A stretch of 64,000 nt of DNA from Planctomycetota bacterium (GCA_027493525.1 JAOSKN010000001.1:1860001-1924000), one strand, 5' to 3'. Positions 1 through 8,447 are shown, counted from the stretch's first letter. The notes: generated from the letters alone by a model not told the origin. A program made the numbers and translations.

Positions 1-712
1 CTGCATGGCAGGCTGAACGCCTCCGACCGCCGCAAGCTCGAGGAGGTCACCGAAGCGGTGCGCCAGGTCGAGGCCCAGATACAACGCGAGGAACGCTGGG
101 TCAGCGTCAGGAAACCGGAGACGAAGCTCGAACCGCCCAGCGAGGACATCGGCCTGAAGTCCGCGCTTCACGCCAAGACCATGCTCGAACTGATCCACGC
201 GGCCTTCCTCACCGACAGCACCCGGATCGCAACCTGCGAACTCCCCGACAACTTCATGGGCGACCATGAGATCAGCCGATTCGACAAGCACAGCCTCAAT
301 CACGCCGCCGGCGACCCGGAAAAAAGTGAACGACCACCTCAAGCTGGACCGCGCCATGTCGAAGCAGGTCGCCTACTTCATCGACCTGATGACCAAGTCC
401 AAGGGACACGACGACCGGCCGCTCCTGTTTCATGCGCTCGCGGCGTATGGCTCGGGCGTCTGGGGGCCCAATCATTGGCTGCGCAGCCTGCCGGTCATGC
501 TCATCGGCCACGCCGGCGGAAAGATCAAACAAGGGCTCACGCGCAAGTACGACGATCCCACGCCCATGGCGAACCTGTGGCTCTCGATGCTTCAGGCCAG
601 CGGCGTGACCGCGGGCGATCTGGACCCCAAGGCCCCGGCCGGCGAAAAGAACGCGCCGCTCAAGAAATTCGCCGACAGCACCGGTGTGCTGGACGGCCTG
701 CTGACGGCGTAG
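1..712 (+). CDS. DUF1552-family protein, C-terminal part, frameshifted
   Basis: This is the 3' part of a gene that begins before the window. Frame 1 reads from base 1 (LHGRLNASDRRKL) through a helical stretch and the segment ending NHAAGDPEK. The sequence then continues in frame 2 as VNDHLKLDRAMSKQVAYFID to a TAG at 710-712. The switch falls on a run of six A at 320-325, and five A would restore one frame. Both halves look like one DUF1552 protein. From general knowledge these are secreted or Tat-exported proteins abundant in planctomycetes, usually paired with DUF1592/DUF1588 cytochrome-type genes, and of unknown biochemical role. The single-base change is more likely a sequence error than decay, because both halves keep good coding character. 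Confidence 0.75.
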
Positions 713-742
713 GGATTCGATGGCGCAATAGAAAGGCTCTTC

Positions 743-1531
743 ATGTCCAACGAAGTACCCGCTCTGCGCGCGGCGCTGCGCGTCATGGTGCAGCTCTGCG
801 AATCGCGCGACGCCCAGGGCGTCACCGAGCTCGGCAAGGCCCTCGGCCTGAACAAGAACATGGTCTTCCGGATCCTGCGCACGCTCGACGAGGAAGGCTG
901 GGTGGTGCGCGAGAACGAATCGGCGAAGTACCGCATGAGCCTGCGCCCGTTTCATTACGCGAGCATGCCCGTCGGGCGCATGAACCTGCGCCTCGCCGCG
1001 CTGGAGCCCCTGAAGGAACTCTGGACGCGCACCGGCGAGAGCACCTACCTCGCGATCCTCGACGAAGACCGGGTCATGTACCTGGAGAACTTCGACGCGA
1101 CGGGGAGCATCAAGATCGCGGGGAAGGTGGGCGGACGCTACTTCCTGCACTGCTCCGCTCCCGGCAAGGCGCTCATCGCCTACGCCCCCGACGCCTACCT
1201 CGAGGACCTCGCGCGGAAGGGATTCGAGCGCCTCACGCCCAAATCGATCTGCCGTCTGGACAAGCTGCGTGACGACTTGGCTCTGGTGCGCGAGCGGGGC
1301 TTCGCCGTGGATATCGAAGAGTACGCCACGGGCCTGATGTGCCTGGCCGCGCCGGTCTTCGACCATACGGGCCGGGCCGCGGGAACCGTCGGCACGTCCG
1401 TGCTGACCTTGAATTACAGCGTCCGGCGGATGCTCAACGAACTGGGGCCGTTGGTTAAGGCCGCCGCGCGAACCGTCTCCAGCGCCATGGGCGCATCCGA
1501 AAAGGTCCTGAGTACCGCGCCGCAGAAGTAA
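743..1531 (+). CDS. IclR-family transcriptional regulator
   Basis: A 262-residue protein with the family architecture: an N-terminal winged helix-turn-helix (about residues 5-65, with TELGKALGLNKNMVFRIL as the recognition region) and a C-terminal GAF-like effector domain (about 80-250, including GKALIAY and the GTVGTSVL strand). IclR proteins are cytoplasmic DNA-binding regulators of carbon catabolism, usually repressors; the ligand cannot be read from sequence. A GAAAGG ribosome site precedes the ATG. The last six codons and the stop lie inside the left arm of a palindromic element (1511-1674), so the natural C-terminus may have been replaced. No obvious target operon adjoins it. Confidence 0.9.
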   Translation: MSNEVPALRAALRVMVQLCESRDAQGVTELGKALGLNKNMVFRILRTLDEEGWVVRENESAKYRMSLRPFHYASMPVGRMNLRLAALEPLKELWTRTGESTYLAILDEDRVMYLENFDATGSIKIAGKVGGRYFLHCSAPGKALIAYAPDAYLEDLARKGFERLTPKSICRLDKLRDDLALVRERGFAVDIEEYATGLMCLAAPVFDHTGRAAGTVGTSVLTLNYSVRRMLNELGPLVKAAARTVSSAMGASEKVLSTAPQK

Positions 1532-1674
1532 CTGGCCCAATGCGCCGGGCATTTTGGACCGGATCGAGGCGCGCCGCGGGAGCAAATCGGGACGAAGATC
1601 CGTGACCGAGGCGCAACGAAGAGCCGGGCCAAAAGGCCCAAGTAGTGGGCCAGGAACTTCTGCGGCGCGGTACT
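1511..1674. repeat. MITE-like palindromic element, copy 1
   Basis: The left arm (1511-1539, beginning AGTACCGCGCCGCAGAAGT) and right arm (ending at 1674) are near-perfect inverted repeats, differing at two positions over 29 bp. The pairing continues more loosely inward (GGGCATTTTGG against CCAAAAGGCCC). The core contains GATCGAGGCGCGC at 1562-1574 and GCGCAACGAAGAGC at 1611-1624, both also present in the element at 52071-52239. At ~165 bp with no coding capacity it looks like a non-autonomous mobile repeat or a large transcribed hairpin. No transposase is present in the window. Confidence 0.65.
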
Positions 1675-1700
1675 GAGCGCGACCTGAAACTCCACGCCGC

Positions 1701-1790
1701 TCAGCGCGCCATGTCCAGCGTGTGGTACTTCTTGCAGGCGTAGCTGATCATGTTCGCTTTGATCTGCTTGCGGCGCTTGAAGGGCTGAAT
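1701..1790 (-). pseudogene. C-terminal fragment copied from the 3754-5337 gene
   Basis: On the minus strand this encodes KQIKANMISYACKKYHTLD and then MAR-stop, nearly the C-terminus of the protein at 3754-5337. Bases 1700-1759 match 3753-3812 at 59 of 60 positions, including the stop codon. The reading frame is closed by a stop just upstream (at about 1791), and no start codon or other part of the gene is present. It is a dead 3'-end fragment made by duplication or left after deletion of a second full copy. Confidence 0.7.
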
Positions 1791-1944
1791 CTAGTTCAAG
1801 ATTACTTTGCACAGGGCCGCGCCAGCAACCTCACTCGCCCCGACTGTCTTATTTCGCGCCAAGCCCTGTCGGGACAGCGGAAGCTCTCGAACGCACATTT
1901 TCCGATACGGACTGGCGACCGCCAGCGCTGGAGCGCGAATCCGA

Positions 1945-1972
1945 TTGCCTGCGGGAATTTTCTAGGTACACT
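1945..1972 (+). promoter_or_regulatory. Possible sigma-70-type promoter for the zinc-ribbon gene
   Basis: TTGCCT at 1945-1950 and TACACT at 1967-1972 are separated by 16 bases, in an AT-richer patch about 80 bases before the ATG at 2052. Spacing and hexamers are acceptable but not strong. Confidence 0.35.
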
Positions 1973-2051
1973 CCGAAAGAACTTGGAAGATGACGAGTAA
2001 TCAAGCTGCTTAACCGGCCGACCAGGGACTCACCCCGAAAGGTTTGGACGC

Positions 2052-2801
2052 ATGGCGGAACACGCAGGTCGTCCCCGAAGAAAAGGCGCCAAGCCCCTGG
2101 GCGCCCAGGCCAAATATGCGGAGCCGGCCGCGAGCGGCGCGGGGGATTCGCGCCAAGGGAACTCGGACGTTGCGGCCACGGCTCCCGTTGAAACTGCGGT
2201 CTGTCCGAAATGCCAGGGCGTGCTGGAGGCCGGAGCGACCTTCTGCGGGCATTGCGGCGCCTCGCTTGCTACCGGCCGCAAACGCACCTACAAGCCTGGC
2301 GACCGAGTGCGCAAGTCGATGCAGCGCAACCGGGAAAGCAAAATCAAAGGCGGTCGCAACGTTCTGCTGATCCTCGGCATGCTGCATTTCCTGGTCGCGG
2401 CCGGCATCTACGTGTACCTCTCGGTCTATGCGGACGAACTCAGCGTAGCGGGGGAGACCGGCTTGGCGGCGCAGGGCCTGATGAAGCTCGTGGTGTTCTA
2501 TTACGGGGGTCTGGGCGTGGTCTTCTCGGGGCTGTACCTCTGGGCGAGGTCGAGCCCCTTGCCCGCGCTGGTTTGCGGTCTGGTGGTCTACCTGACCTTC
2601 ATGGTCGTGGCGATCGTGATAAACCCCGCCTCGCTGCTCAGCCCAATCGCATGGATCATTCGCCTGGGCATAGTCGGGGCGTTCACCGGCGGGATCAAGT
2701 CGGCTCTGGAAATGCGGCGAATCGAGCGCGGCCTGTCGCCCTACGCGAGCGGCGCTCGGAGCCATGCGGTCAGGCGCAAGCGCAAGGTCGAGGCGGCCTG
2801 A
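2052..2801 (+). CDS. Zinc-ribbon multi-pass membrane protein
   Basis: A 249-residue protein of unknown function. A Pro/Ala-rich N-terminus is followed by a zinc ribbon (CPKC at residues 51-54 and CGHC at 65-68), a basic linker and about four hydrophobic membrane segments (roughly residues 98-120, 135-158, 165-190, 193-215), with a basic C-terminal tail. A GAAAGG-type ribosome site lies before the ATG. The next gene starts five bases after the stop and has the same order of ribbon then membrane helices, so the two probably arose together and may act in one membrane complex. No enzymatic motif is visible in this one. Confidence 0.8.
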   Translation: MAEHAGRPRRKGAKPLGAQAKYAEPAASGAGDSRQGNSDVAATAPVETAVCPKCQGVLEAGATFCGHCGASLATGRKRTYKPGDRVRKSMQRNRESKIKGGRNVLLILGMLHFLVAAGIYVYLSVYADELSVAGETGLAAQGLMKLVVFYYGGLGVVFSGLYLWARSSPLPALVCGLVVYLTFMVVAIVINPASLLSPIAWIIRLGIVGAFTGGIKSALEMRRIERGLSPYASGARSHAVRRKRKVEAA

Positions 2802-2805
2802 TTCG

Positions 2806-3684
2806 GTGGACCGGCCGCGCAAGAAACGCCGCGTTCCGACGGCAGCCCAGCCCCCGCGGGAACCGCTACCGCCTCACGCCGAGCCCGACGCTTCGACGCT
2901 CTGCGCGGGCTGCCGGCGAACCTTCGGCGCCCAATACAAATTCTGCCCGCATTGTGGGCGCGGTGTCGCCGAAAGCGAAAAACACCGGCGTCAATTGAAG
3001 CGGCACGCGCAAGTGGCGCGGCACGTGCACAACGCCTATGCGGACATCCGGCGCATGGCGGTCTACTACATGATCTTCCTCGGCCTGAACTTCGTGTCGG
3101 CTTACGTCATTCCGTCTGACATGATGTGGGGCCTGTTGCTGTATGGCGTGGTCATCATCTGCGTCTCGATGGTCTGGTGGCGGCAGGAGCGCGGCCTGGA
3201 TGGTCGCTGGTCCAGACCGGGCTTCGGACCGCTGGCCATGGCAGGCGTCGCTTGCGGCGCGTTCGCCACCTATGGCTTGGCCCACCTGAACAACCAGTTG
3301 GCGCTGCGGTTGCTGGGCCTGCAGGAATTGATGGAGGCGACGGATGGCCTCTCGGAGTTCTTCCGGCTGCAGATTCCGCTGCCCGCGCTGATCGTCGGCA
3401 TGTGCCTCGTTCCGGGCGTGTTCGAGGAACTCCTGTTTCGCGGGCTGATCCAGGCCACCCTAGAGAAGCAGCTATCTCGGCGCGAAGCCTGGATCGTGCA
3501 GGCGGTGGTCTTCGCCATCGCGCATGTCAACTTGATCGGCTTCTTCACCTACCTGGTCCTCATGGGACTCTGGCTGGGTTGGCTGCGCAACCGCTCGAAC
3601 AGCATCATTCCGGGCATGCTCGCCCATTTTGCGCATAATCTGCTGGCCGTGCTGGTGGTGTACTACCGTCCGTTCGAGCCGTAG
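2806..3684 (+). CDS. CPBP-family intramembrane metalloprotease with N-terminal zinc ribbon
   Basis: A 292-residue protein if translation starts at GTG 2806, just after the upstream stop; an ATG at 2764 inside the upstream gene is the alternative. A zinc ribbon (Cys 33, 36, 47, 50) precedes a multi-pass membrane domain with the three CPBP (Abi/CaaX-protease-like) motifs: EELLFRG (Glu 207-208, Arg 212), a His in AIAHVN (residue 240) and HFAHN (274-278). The family includes Rce1-type CaaX proteases and bacteriocin-immunity proteins; bacterial substrates are mostly unknown. The ribbon fusion and the neighbouring ribbon protein suggest a regulated membrane protease pair. A strong hairpin follows the gene. 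Confidence 0.88.
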   Translation: MDRPRKKRRVPTAAQPPREPLPPHAEPDASTLCAGCRRTFGAQYKFCPHCGRGVAESEKHRRQLKRHAQVARHVHNAYADIRRMAVYYMIFLGLNFVSAYVIPSDMMWGLLLYGVVIICVSMVWWRQERGLDGRWSRPGFGPLAMAGVACGAFATYGLAHLNNQLALRLLGLQELMEATDGLSEFFRLQIPLPALIVGMCLVPGVFEELLFRGLIQATLEKQLSRREAWIVQAVVFAIAHVNLIGFFTYLVLMGLWLGWLRNRSNSIIPGMLAHFAHNLLAVLVVYYRPFEP

Positions 3685-3706
3685 CTGGAAGCGCAGGTCA
3701 ATAAAA

Positions 3707-3728
3707 AAGGCGGGCTTGCGCCCGCCTT
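3707..3728 (-). terminator. Intrinsic terminator between convergent genes
   Basis: A perfect 9-bp stem (AAGGCGGGC with GCCCGCCTT) around a TTGC loop. The A-tract at 3703-3708 becomes a T-tract on the minus strand, so it fits termination of the minus-strand gene ending at 3754. It may also stop the CPBP transcript. Confidence 0.8.
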
Positions 3729-3753
3729 ATACGCGTCCGGGTGCGGTGGAGGC

Positions 3754-5337
3754 TCAGCGCGCCATGTCCAGCGTGTGGTACTTCTTGCAGGCGTAGCTGA
3801 TCATATTCGCTTCGGTCTGCCGGGACTCGACGCCCTTGTTGTTGGGTTCCTGGTCCAGGATCTCGCCGTAGAGGTCCACGGCGCGGTCGAGCAACTCGCC
3901 GGCCTTTTCGAGCATCTGGTTATTCTTCCCGGTGGTCCCCTGGCGGAACTGCTTGTAGTACTTCATCCCCTCGTCGAAGCACTTGTTGGCTTCGGCGAGC
4001 TTGGCGGCGCTCTTGCCGCCGGCGGTTAGCGCGCTGGAGTCCACGACGATCTCCTCGCCGCCGCCCATGCCCGCGGCTTCGGCGGCCAGTTCCTTGGCGG
4101 ACTTCTTGGGCTCCTCCTGCTTGGCGGGCGTGGCGGGGGTCTTGGGCGATTCGGCCTTCTGCGCCAGCGTGATCGTGGACTTGAAGTCCTTCTTGATCTT
4201 GTCGAGCACCTGGATGCGGAAGGCCTCGACTTCGTCCTGGGCGACCTGGTACTCGGGCAGGGTCTTGAGCAGCCGGCGCAGCTCGTCCTCGGCGAAGGGC
4301 CGGCGGCCCGCGGCGGCCAGCAGCGCCGAGCGCTCCAGGGCCCGGTCCACGACCAGCTTGCGGAACGTGTCGCCCAGCCGCCCTTCTGGCGACTTGGAGA
4401 AGGCCTTGTCGAGATACTCGACCAGCTCCGGCCCCAGCGCCAGCCGCTTGGCCAGGTACACGATGTCGTAGAGGTCGCGCGGGTCGTTGCTGTTGAGGTC
4501 CAGGCCGCTCTCGAGCTGCGCCAGAAGCTGCCGGAACTCGGCCTGCCGCTCGGTCAGCGGGACTTCCTTCACCTGCTGGATGTCCGACTTGCCGATGGGG
4601 ACCTTCATCTTGCCCAGCGTGGCCGGGTTGTCCTCGGGAATCCGCTGCAGCTTGAAATACTCGTTGGTCTCCTCGACCTTCAGCCCGCGGATCGTGTTGC
4701 CGTTCACGAGGCTCAGCACGTACGTCGCCGGGACGGTGGCGAACTCGGTGATGTCGATGTGCGAGGTGGCGAGCTTGAATTCCCCGGCCTTCCGCGCCCA
4801 CGCCTGCGCGGCGCCGTGGACCTCGGGGGCGGCCTTGAGCTGCGCGGCCTCCTCGAACAGCTTCTTCCCGCCGTCGAAGTCGAATTCCTGCCACTCCAGG
4901 CCCCCGCGGCTGACCTGCGTGAGCTTCGCCAGCCGTTCGCGCCCCTGCTCGATCAGCGCCTGCGCCTTCTTGCTCTCGGCCTCGTCCCACTTCGGTTCGG
5001 GCGTGGGCGCCGGCGCGGCGGGCTTGGCGACCTCCGGCGCGGGCGCCGGCTCGGCCTTCTTGGGCTCTTCCTTGACCTCCGGCGCGGGCGCGGCCTTCGG
5101 TTCGGGCTTCGGCGCCGGCGGCGGGGCCTTGGTCGTCTGCTGCTGCGAACCGAAGAGCCCCAGAATCTTGTCCTTGTAGACGATGCCCACACCGGTCAGC
5201 GCGCCCAGCACGACGACCAAAAGCAGGAGTTTCAGCGTCCCGAAGATCCGATCGCGCTGCTGGCGTCCGCGCCAGTTCACGTTCGAGGTCTTCGAATCGT
5301 CATCCTTGCCATTCTTGGGTTTACGCGGCGGCGCCAC
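3754..5337 (-). CDS. Membrane-anchored protein of unknown function
   Basis: A protein of 527 residues from GTG 5337, chosen because GGAGGA sits seven bases before it; a TTG at 5352 is the upstream alternative. It has a charged cytoplasmic N-terminus, one membrane segment (LLLLVVVLGALTGVGIVY, about residues 37-54), a long Pro/Ala/Lys/Glu-rich linker (about 65-115) and an Ala/Glu-rich helical periplasmic region with a possible small beta domain near 200-250 (YVLSLVNGNTIRGLKVEETN) and a TPR-like C-terminus. I do not recognise a named family. Its last ~20 codons are duplicated at 1701. A terminator follows and a promoter-like TATAAT lies upstream. Confidence 0.75.
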   Translation of the reverse strand: MAPPRKPKNGKDDDSKTSNVNWRGRQQRDRIFGTLKLLLLVVVLGALTGVGIVYKDKILGLFGSQQQTTKAPPPAPKPEPKAAPAPEVKEEPKKAEPAPAPEVAKPAAPAPTPEPKWDEAESKKAQALIEQGRERLAKLTQVSRGGLEWQEFDFDGGKKLFEEAAQLKAAPEVHGAAQAWARKAGEFKLATSHIDITEFATVPATYVLSLVNGNTIRGLKVEETNEYFKLQRIPEDNPATLGKMKVPIGKSDIQQVKEVPLTERQAEFRQLLAQLESGLDLNSNDPRDLYDIVYLAKRLALGPELVEYLDKAFSKSPEGRLGDTFRKLVVDRALERSALLAAAGRRPFAEDELRRLLKTLPEYQVAQDEVEAFRIQVLDKIKKDFKSTITLAQKAESPKTPATPAKQEEPKKSAKELAAEAAGMGGGEEIVVDSSALTAGGKSAAKLAEANKCFDEGMKYYKQFRQGTTGKNNQMLEKAGELLDRAVDLYGEILDQEPNNKGVESRQTEANMISYACKKYHTLDMAR

Positions 5338-5381
5338 GGGGTCTTCCTCCAAGCGAACCTTTCGGCATCAAGCGCGTTACC

Positions 5382-5387
5382 ATTATA
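5382..5387 (-). promoter_or_regulatory. Promoter -10 element (TATAAT) for the 3754-5337 gene
   Basis: The minus strand reads TATAAT here, predicting a transcript start near 5375, some 40 bases before the GTG start. No good -35 hexamer is seen at the usual spacing, so it would be an activated or weak promoter. Confidence 0.35.
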
Positions 5388-5454
5388 CCGAGGACGGCGC
5401 AGCGCGCTTATTCCTGCATCCTCCAAAACTCGGCCTGCCAAGGAGAGCCGTACC

Positions 5455-5625
5455 ATGCTGCACCTTGTGTACCCCAACGGACAGGGCGCACCGGTGCATT
5501 CTGGAAAGTCCCCCACTTCATCGTCTTCGAACGCTGGTCCAGGCCAAAGGGTTCGAGAAAAATCCTGGTCCGGACTTTCACGCCCGACCCGCGAGGCTTG
5601 TGGTATGACCCCTGCATGGTATTGA
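5455..5625 (+). CDS. Possible short leader ORF before the VWA gene
   Basis: A 56-codon ORF with a clear AGGAGA ribosome site eight bases before its ATG. Its TGA (5623-5625) ends two bases before the probable ATG of the VWA gene (5628), which has no ribosome site of its own. The peptide (MLHLVYPNGQGAPVH and onward, Ser-rich) resembles no family I know. The evidence is the ribosome site and tight spacing only. It could be a coupling leader peptide or chance. Confidence 0.35.
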   Translation: MLHLVYPNGQGAPVHSGKSPTSSSSNAGPGQRVREKSWSGLSRPTREACGMTPAWY

Positions 5626-5627
5626 CC

Positions 5628-8447
5628 ATGTTCAGCCTTTTCGAACGCCCAAATCTGCTGTTCCTGGCGCTGCCCTTGAGCGTGCTGCTCGTGTGGTGGT
5701 ATCGCCGGCAAGCGCAGGTCTGGGTGGATCGGCGGCTGCGTTACCGCCTGCTCTTCCGCGCGCTGGCGCTCGGGGCGCTGGTGCTGGCCCTGGCGGGCTT
5801 CCGGATCCCGGGCGAGCGGCAGAGCCTACAGATCGTCGCCGCCATCGACCTCAGCGACAGCGTCTACGACCCCGCCTCGCAGCAGGCCGAACTCGAGGCG
5901 CTCGCGGACACGCTTCGAGAACCGAATGCCGAACTGGGCGTCGTGACCTTCGGGCGCACGGCGGGGCTGGAGCGCCCGCTGGCCCCGCTGCCCGGCGAGG
6001 CCGAGGCCCGCGCCACGCGCGGGACGCCCGCGCCCGCGCGCCTGGATGGGCCGCCGCCGCTTCCCGACCTGCTCCACCCGCAGGCGGTGATCGAGCGCGA
6101 CGGAACCGACGTGGGCCTCGCGCTGCGCTCCGCGCGGGGCCGCTTCAAGGAAGACCGGCCCGGCGCGAGCGCCATCGTCCTCGTCGGCGACGGCCTGGAC
6201 ACTGAGGGCCAAGCCCTGGCCGCCGCCGAATCCCTCCGCGGCAGCGGCATCGACCTGCTCGTCCGCCCCGCCGCGATGGAGGCCACCGGCGACGTGCTTC
6301 TGGAAAGCGTGCGCTGCCCCGAGCGCGGCCGCGTCGGCCTGGGCGTCCCGCTCGACGTGACCGTCCGCGGGCAGGCCGAGGCCCGCGTGAAGGTCCGCGT
6401 CCTGCGCCACACCGGGAGCCAGGTCCACCTGGTGGGTTTGAAGGTGGTCGAGCTGAAAGGCCACGCCGACGCGCGCGGGCGGGACTTCCGTGCCGTCGCG
6501 ACCCTGGTGGACCGCCCCGAAACCCCCGGCGTCGCGCGCTACGAGGTCGTCGTCGAAGGCCCCGAGGGCGAGGAACTCCCGCGCGACTTTCGGAAAAACA
6601 ACACGCTCTGGGCCGCGGTCCCCATCTCCGGCCCCGCGCGCTGGGCCGTGCTCGCGCGCGAAGCCTCTCCGCTGGCCGTCTGGGCGCGGCAGGGCAGGCG
6701 CCTGGGCGTGGAACTGACCCTCTACGAGCCCGGCCGCTTCCCGCTCCGCGGCGAGGCCTACCGCGGCTTCGCCGGCGTCCTCGTGGACGGGCTCTCCGCC
6801 GGCGAACTGAAGCCCGGCGGCGAGGCGCTGCAAGCGCTGCGCGAGGCCCTCGAGGCCGGCGTGGGCCTGGTCGCCATCGGCGGCGAGCAGGCCTTCGGCG
6901 CGGGCCGGCACCCGGAGGGCGGCCTTTGGGAGCGCCTCCTCCCGGTCACGCTGCGCCCCGAGGACGACCGCACCCGCGCGGTGCTCTTCGTCGTCGACGT
7001 CTCCGGCTCGATGGGCATCCGCATCGGCGGGCAGGACGGCCAGCTCAAGCTCGCCTTCGCCCAGAAGCAGCTCGGCGCGGCCGTCACCAAGCTCCGCCCG
7101 ACCGACCGCGTGGGCCTGATCGCCTTCTCCGGCTCCGCCCAGACCGTCGCGAAGCTGGACGCCGACCCCAGCCGCGCGGCCTTCATCGAGGCGCTCAACC
7201 GCTTGCAGCTCGAGAAACAGACGAACTTCCTCGCGGCCTTCGCCGAAGCCGCGAAGATCCTGAAGCCCGACGACGCCGAAGAGCAGCTCGCGATCCTGCT
7301 CTCCGACGGCGAGCCCCTGCCGCCGGTGGAATTGAAAGACCTGGAGGCCGCCGTCCAGGCGCTCTGCCCGCCGCCTCCCTCCGCCGAACGGCCGCGCCGC
7401 ACCAAGCTGCTCTGCTTCGGCATCGGGACCGGGCCGCAGGACGCCAACCCCTCGGGCGAGGCGCGCCTCAAGCAGATGGCCGCGGCCGGCGGCGGCGCCT
7501 TTTACCCCGACTTCCTCCAGCTTGGGCGGCGCCTCGAGCAGGTCTTCGACGAGCGCAAGGAGGACCTCTACACGCGCCGCGGGGGCTTCGACGTCGCCGC
7601 GCCGGCCTACCGGCACGAGGTCCTCGAAGCGGCCGGCGAGCCCTGGCCGCGCCTGCCGTTTCGAAACCGCCTCAAGGCCAGGCCCCAGAGCGAGGTGCTG
7701 CTCTGGAGCCGCCCGCCGGCCGGGACCGAGGCCGTGCAAGGCTCGCGCAAGCCCGACCCGCTGATCGTGCTGGGACACTCCGGCGCGGCGCGCACCGCCG
7801 TGCTGGCGCTGGCGCTGGAAGGCCCCGCCGGGCAGGCGCTCCTCGCCCCGCGCGAGGGCTGGCGCGGCGGGCAGGCCCTGCTGGCGGCGCTGCTGGCCTG
7901 GTGCGGCGGCGACGAACCCGAAGACCGGCGCGGCTGGCGGGTCGAGACCGAGGCCCGCGCAGGGCGGAAGCTCGCGGTGACGCTCTACGCGCGCGAGGAA
8001 CCCTCGCAGGTCGCGCGCAACGGCCTGCGCCTCGCGGCGCGCCTGCGCGGGCTGGACGGCGGCGAGGCCCTCGCCCCGGCGCAGCCCCTGCTGCCCGTCG
8101 CGCCGGGGACCTACCGCGCCGACCTGCCGCTACCCGCCCCGGGCGTCTACCGCTTGAGCCTGCTCGACGGCCCGGACGGGCACGCGCAAGCCGAGCGGCT
8201 CGTCACGGCGCCTTATCCCGCCGAGTACCGCCGCTTCGGGACCGACCGCTACGCCTTGCAGGAGCTGGCCGAGGCCGCCGGCGGGCGTTCGCGGATGCTG
8301 AACCTGCCCCGGCACGACCTGGACGCCTGGAAGCGCGAACTCGGCCCGCAGCGCGATTACCGCCCGGCCCGTTCGGGGCTGCTCGTCCTGGCGCTGCTGA
8401 GCGTGCTTGCCGAAGTCGCCGCGCGGGGCCTGCGCGCGCGCAGGTGA
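5628..8447 (+). CDS. Large membrane protein with von Willebrand factor A domains
   Basis: A protein of 939 residues from ATG 5628 (in-frame alternatives TTG 5598 and ATG 5616). The N-terminus has two membrane segments (LLFLALPLSVLLVWW; ALALGALVLALAGF), as in BatA-type proteins. A first VWA-like domain begins IVAAIDLSDSVYD (about residues 66-215). A glutamine-amidotransferase-like region (VGLVAIGGEQAFGAG) follows near 415, then a second VWA domain with a complete MIDAS start, VVDVSGSMG, near 460, with ILLSDGE later. A C-terminal hydrophobic helix (SGLLVLALLSVLAEVAARG) closes the protein. Family knowledge suggests a metal-dependent adhesion or chaperone role at the cell envelope, often next to MoxR ATPases, but none is present here. 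Confidence 0.85.
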   Translation: MFSLFERPNLLFLALPLSVLLVWWYRRQAQVWVDRRLRYRLLFRALALGALVLALAGFRIPGERQSLQIVAAIDLSDSVYDPASQQAELEALADTLREPNAELGVVTFGRTAGLERPLAPLPGEAEARATRGTPAPARLDGPPPLPDLLHPQAVIERDGTDVGLALRSARGRFKEDRPGASAIVLVGDGLDTEGQALAAAESLRGSGIDLLVRPAAMEATGDVLLESVRCPERGRVGLGVPLDVTVRGQAEARVKVRVLRHTGSQVHLVGLKVVELKGHADARGRDFRAVATLVDRPETPGVARYEVVVEGPEGEELPRDFRKNNTLWAAVPISGPARWAVLAREASPLAVWARQGRRLGVELTLYEPGRFPLRGEAYRGFAGVLVDGLSAGELKPGGEALQALREALEAGVGLVAIGGEQAFGAGRHPEGGLWERLLPVTLRPEDDRTRAVLFVVDVSGSMGIRIGGQDGQLKLAFAQKQLGAAVTKLRPTDRVGLIAFSGSAQTVAKLDADPSRAAFIEALNRLQLEKQTNFLAAFAEAAKILKPDDAEEQLAILLSDGEPLPPVELKDLEAAVQALCPPPPSAERPRRTKLLCFGIGTGPQDANPSGEARLKQMAAAGGGAFYPDFLQLGRRLEQVFDERKEDLYTRRGGFDVAAPAYRHEVLEAAGEPWPRLPFRNRLKARPQSEVLLWSRPPAGTEAVQGSRKPDPLIVLGHSGAARTAVLALALEGPAGQALLAPREGWRGGQALLAALLAWCGGDEPEDRRGWRVETEARAGRKLAVTLYAREEPSQVARNGLRLAARLRGLDGGEALAPAQPLLPVAPGTYRADLPLPAPGVYRLSLLDGPDGHAQAERLVTAPYPAEYRRFGTDRYALQELAEAAGGRSRMLNLPRHDLDAWKRELGPQRDYRPARSGLLVLALLSVLAEVAARGLRARR

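Larger units (their letters stand above)
1532..2051. other. Intergenic region of about 520 bases
   Basis: Besides the palindromic element and the copied gene end, bases 1791-2051 show no convincing gene. They contain a weak hairpin (CCCGAC with GTCGGG, about 1838-1875) and a possible promoter for the next gene. Short ORFs across it have no family character. Confidence 0.5.

Noticed and set aside
5826-7778. A 650-codon minus-strand ORF
   Set aside because: Shadow of the VWA gene; the plus-strand frame has clear domains and the minus frame has none.
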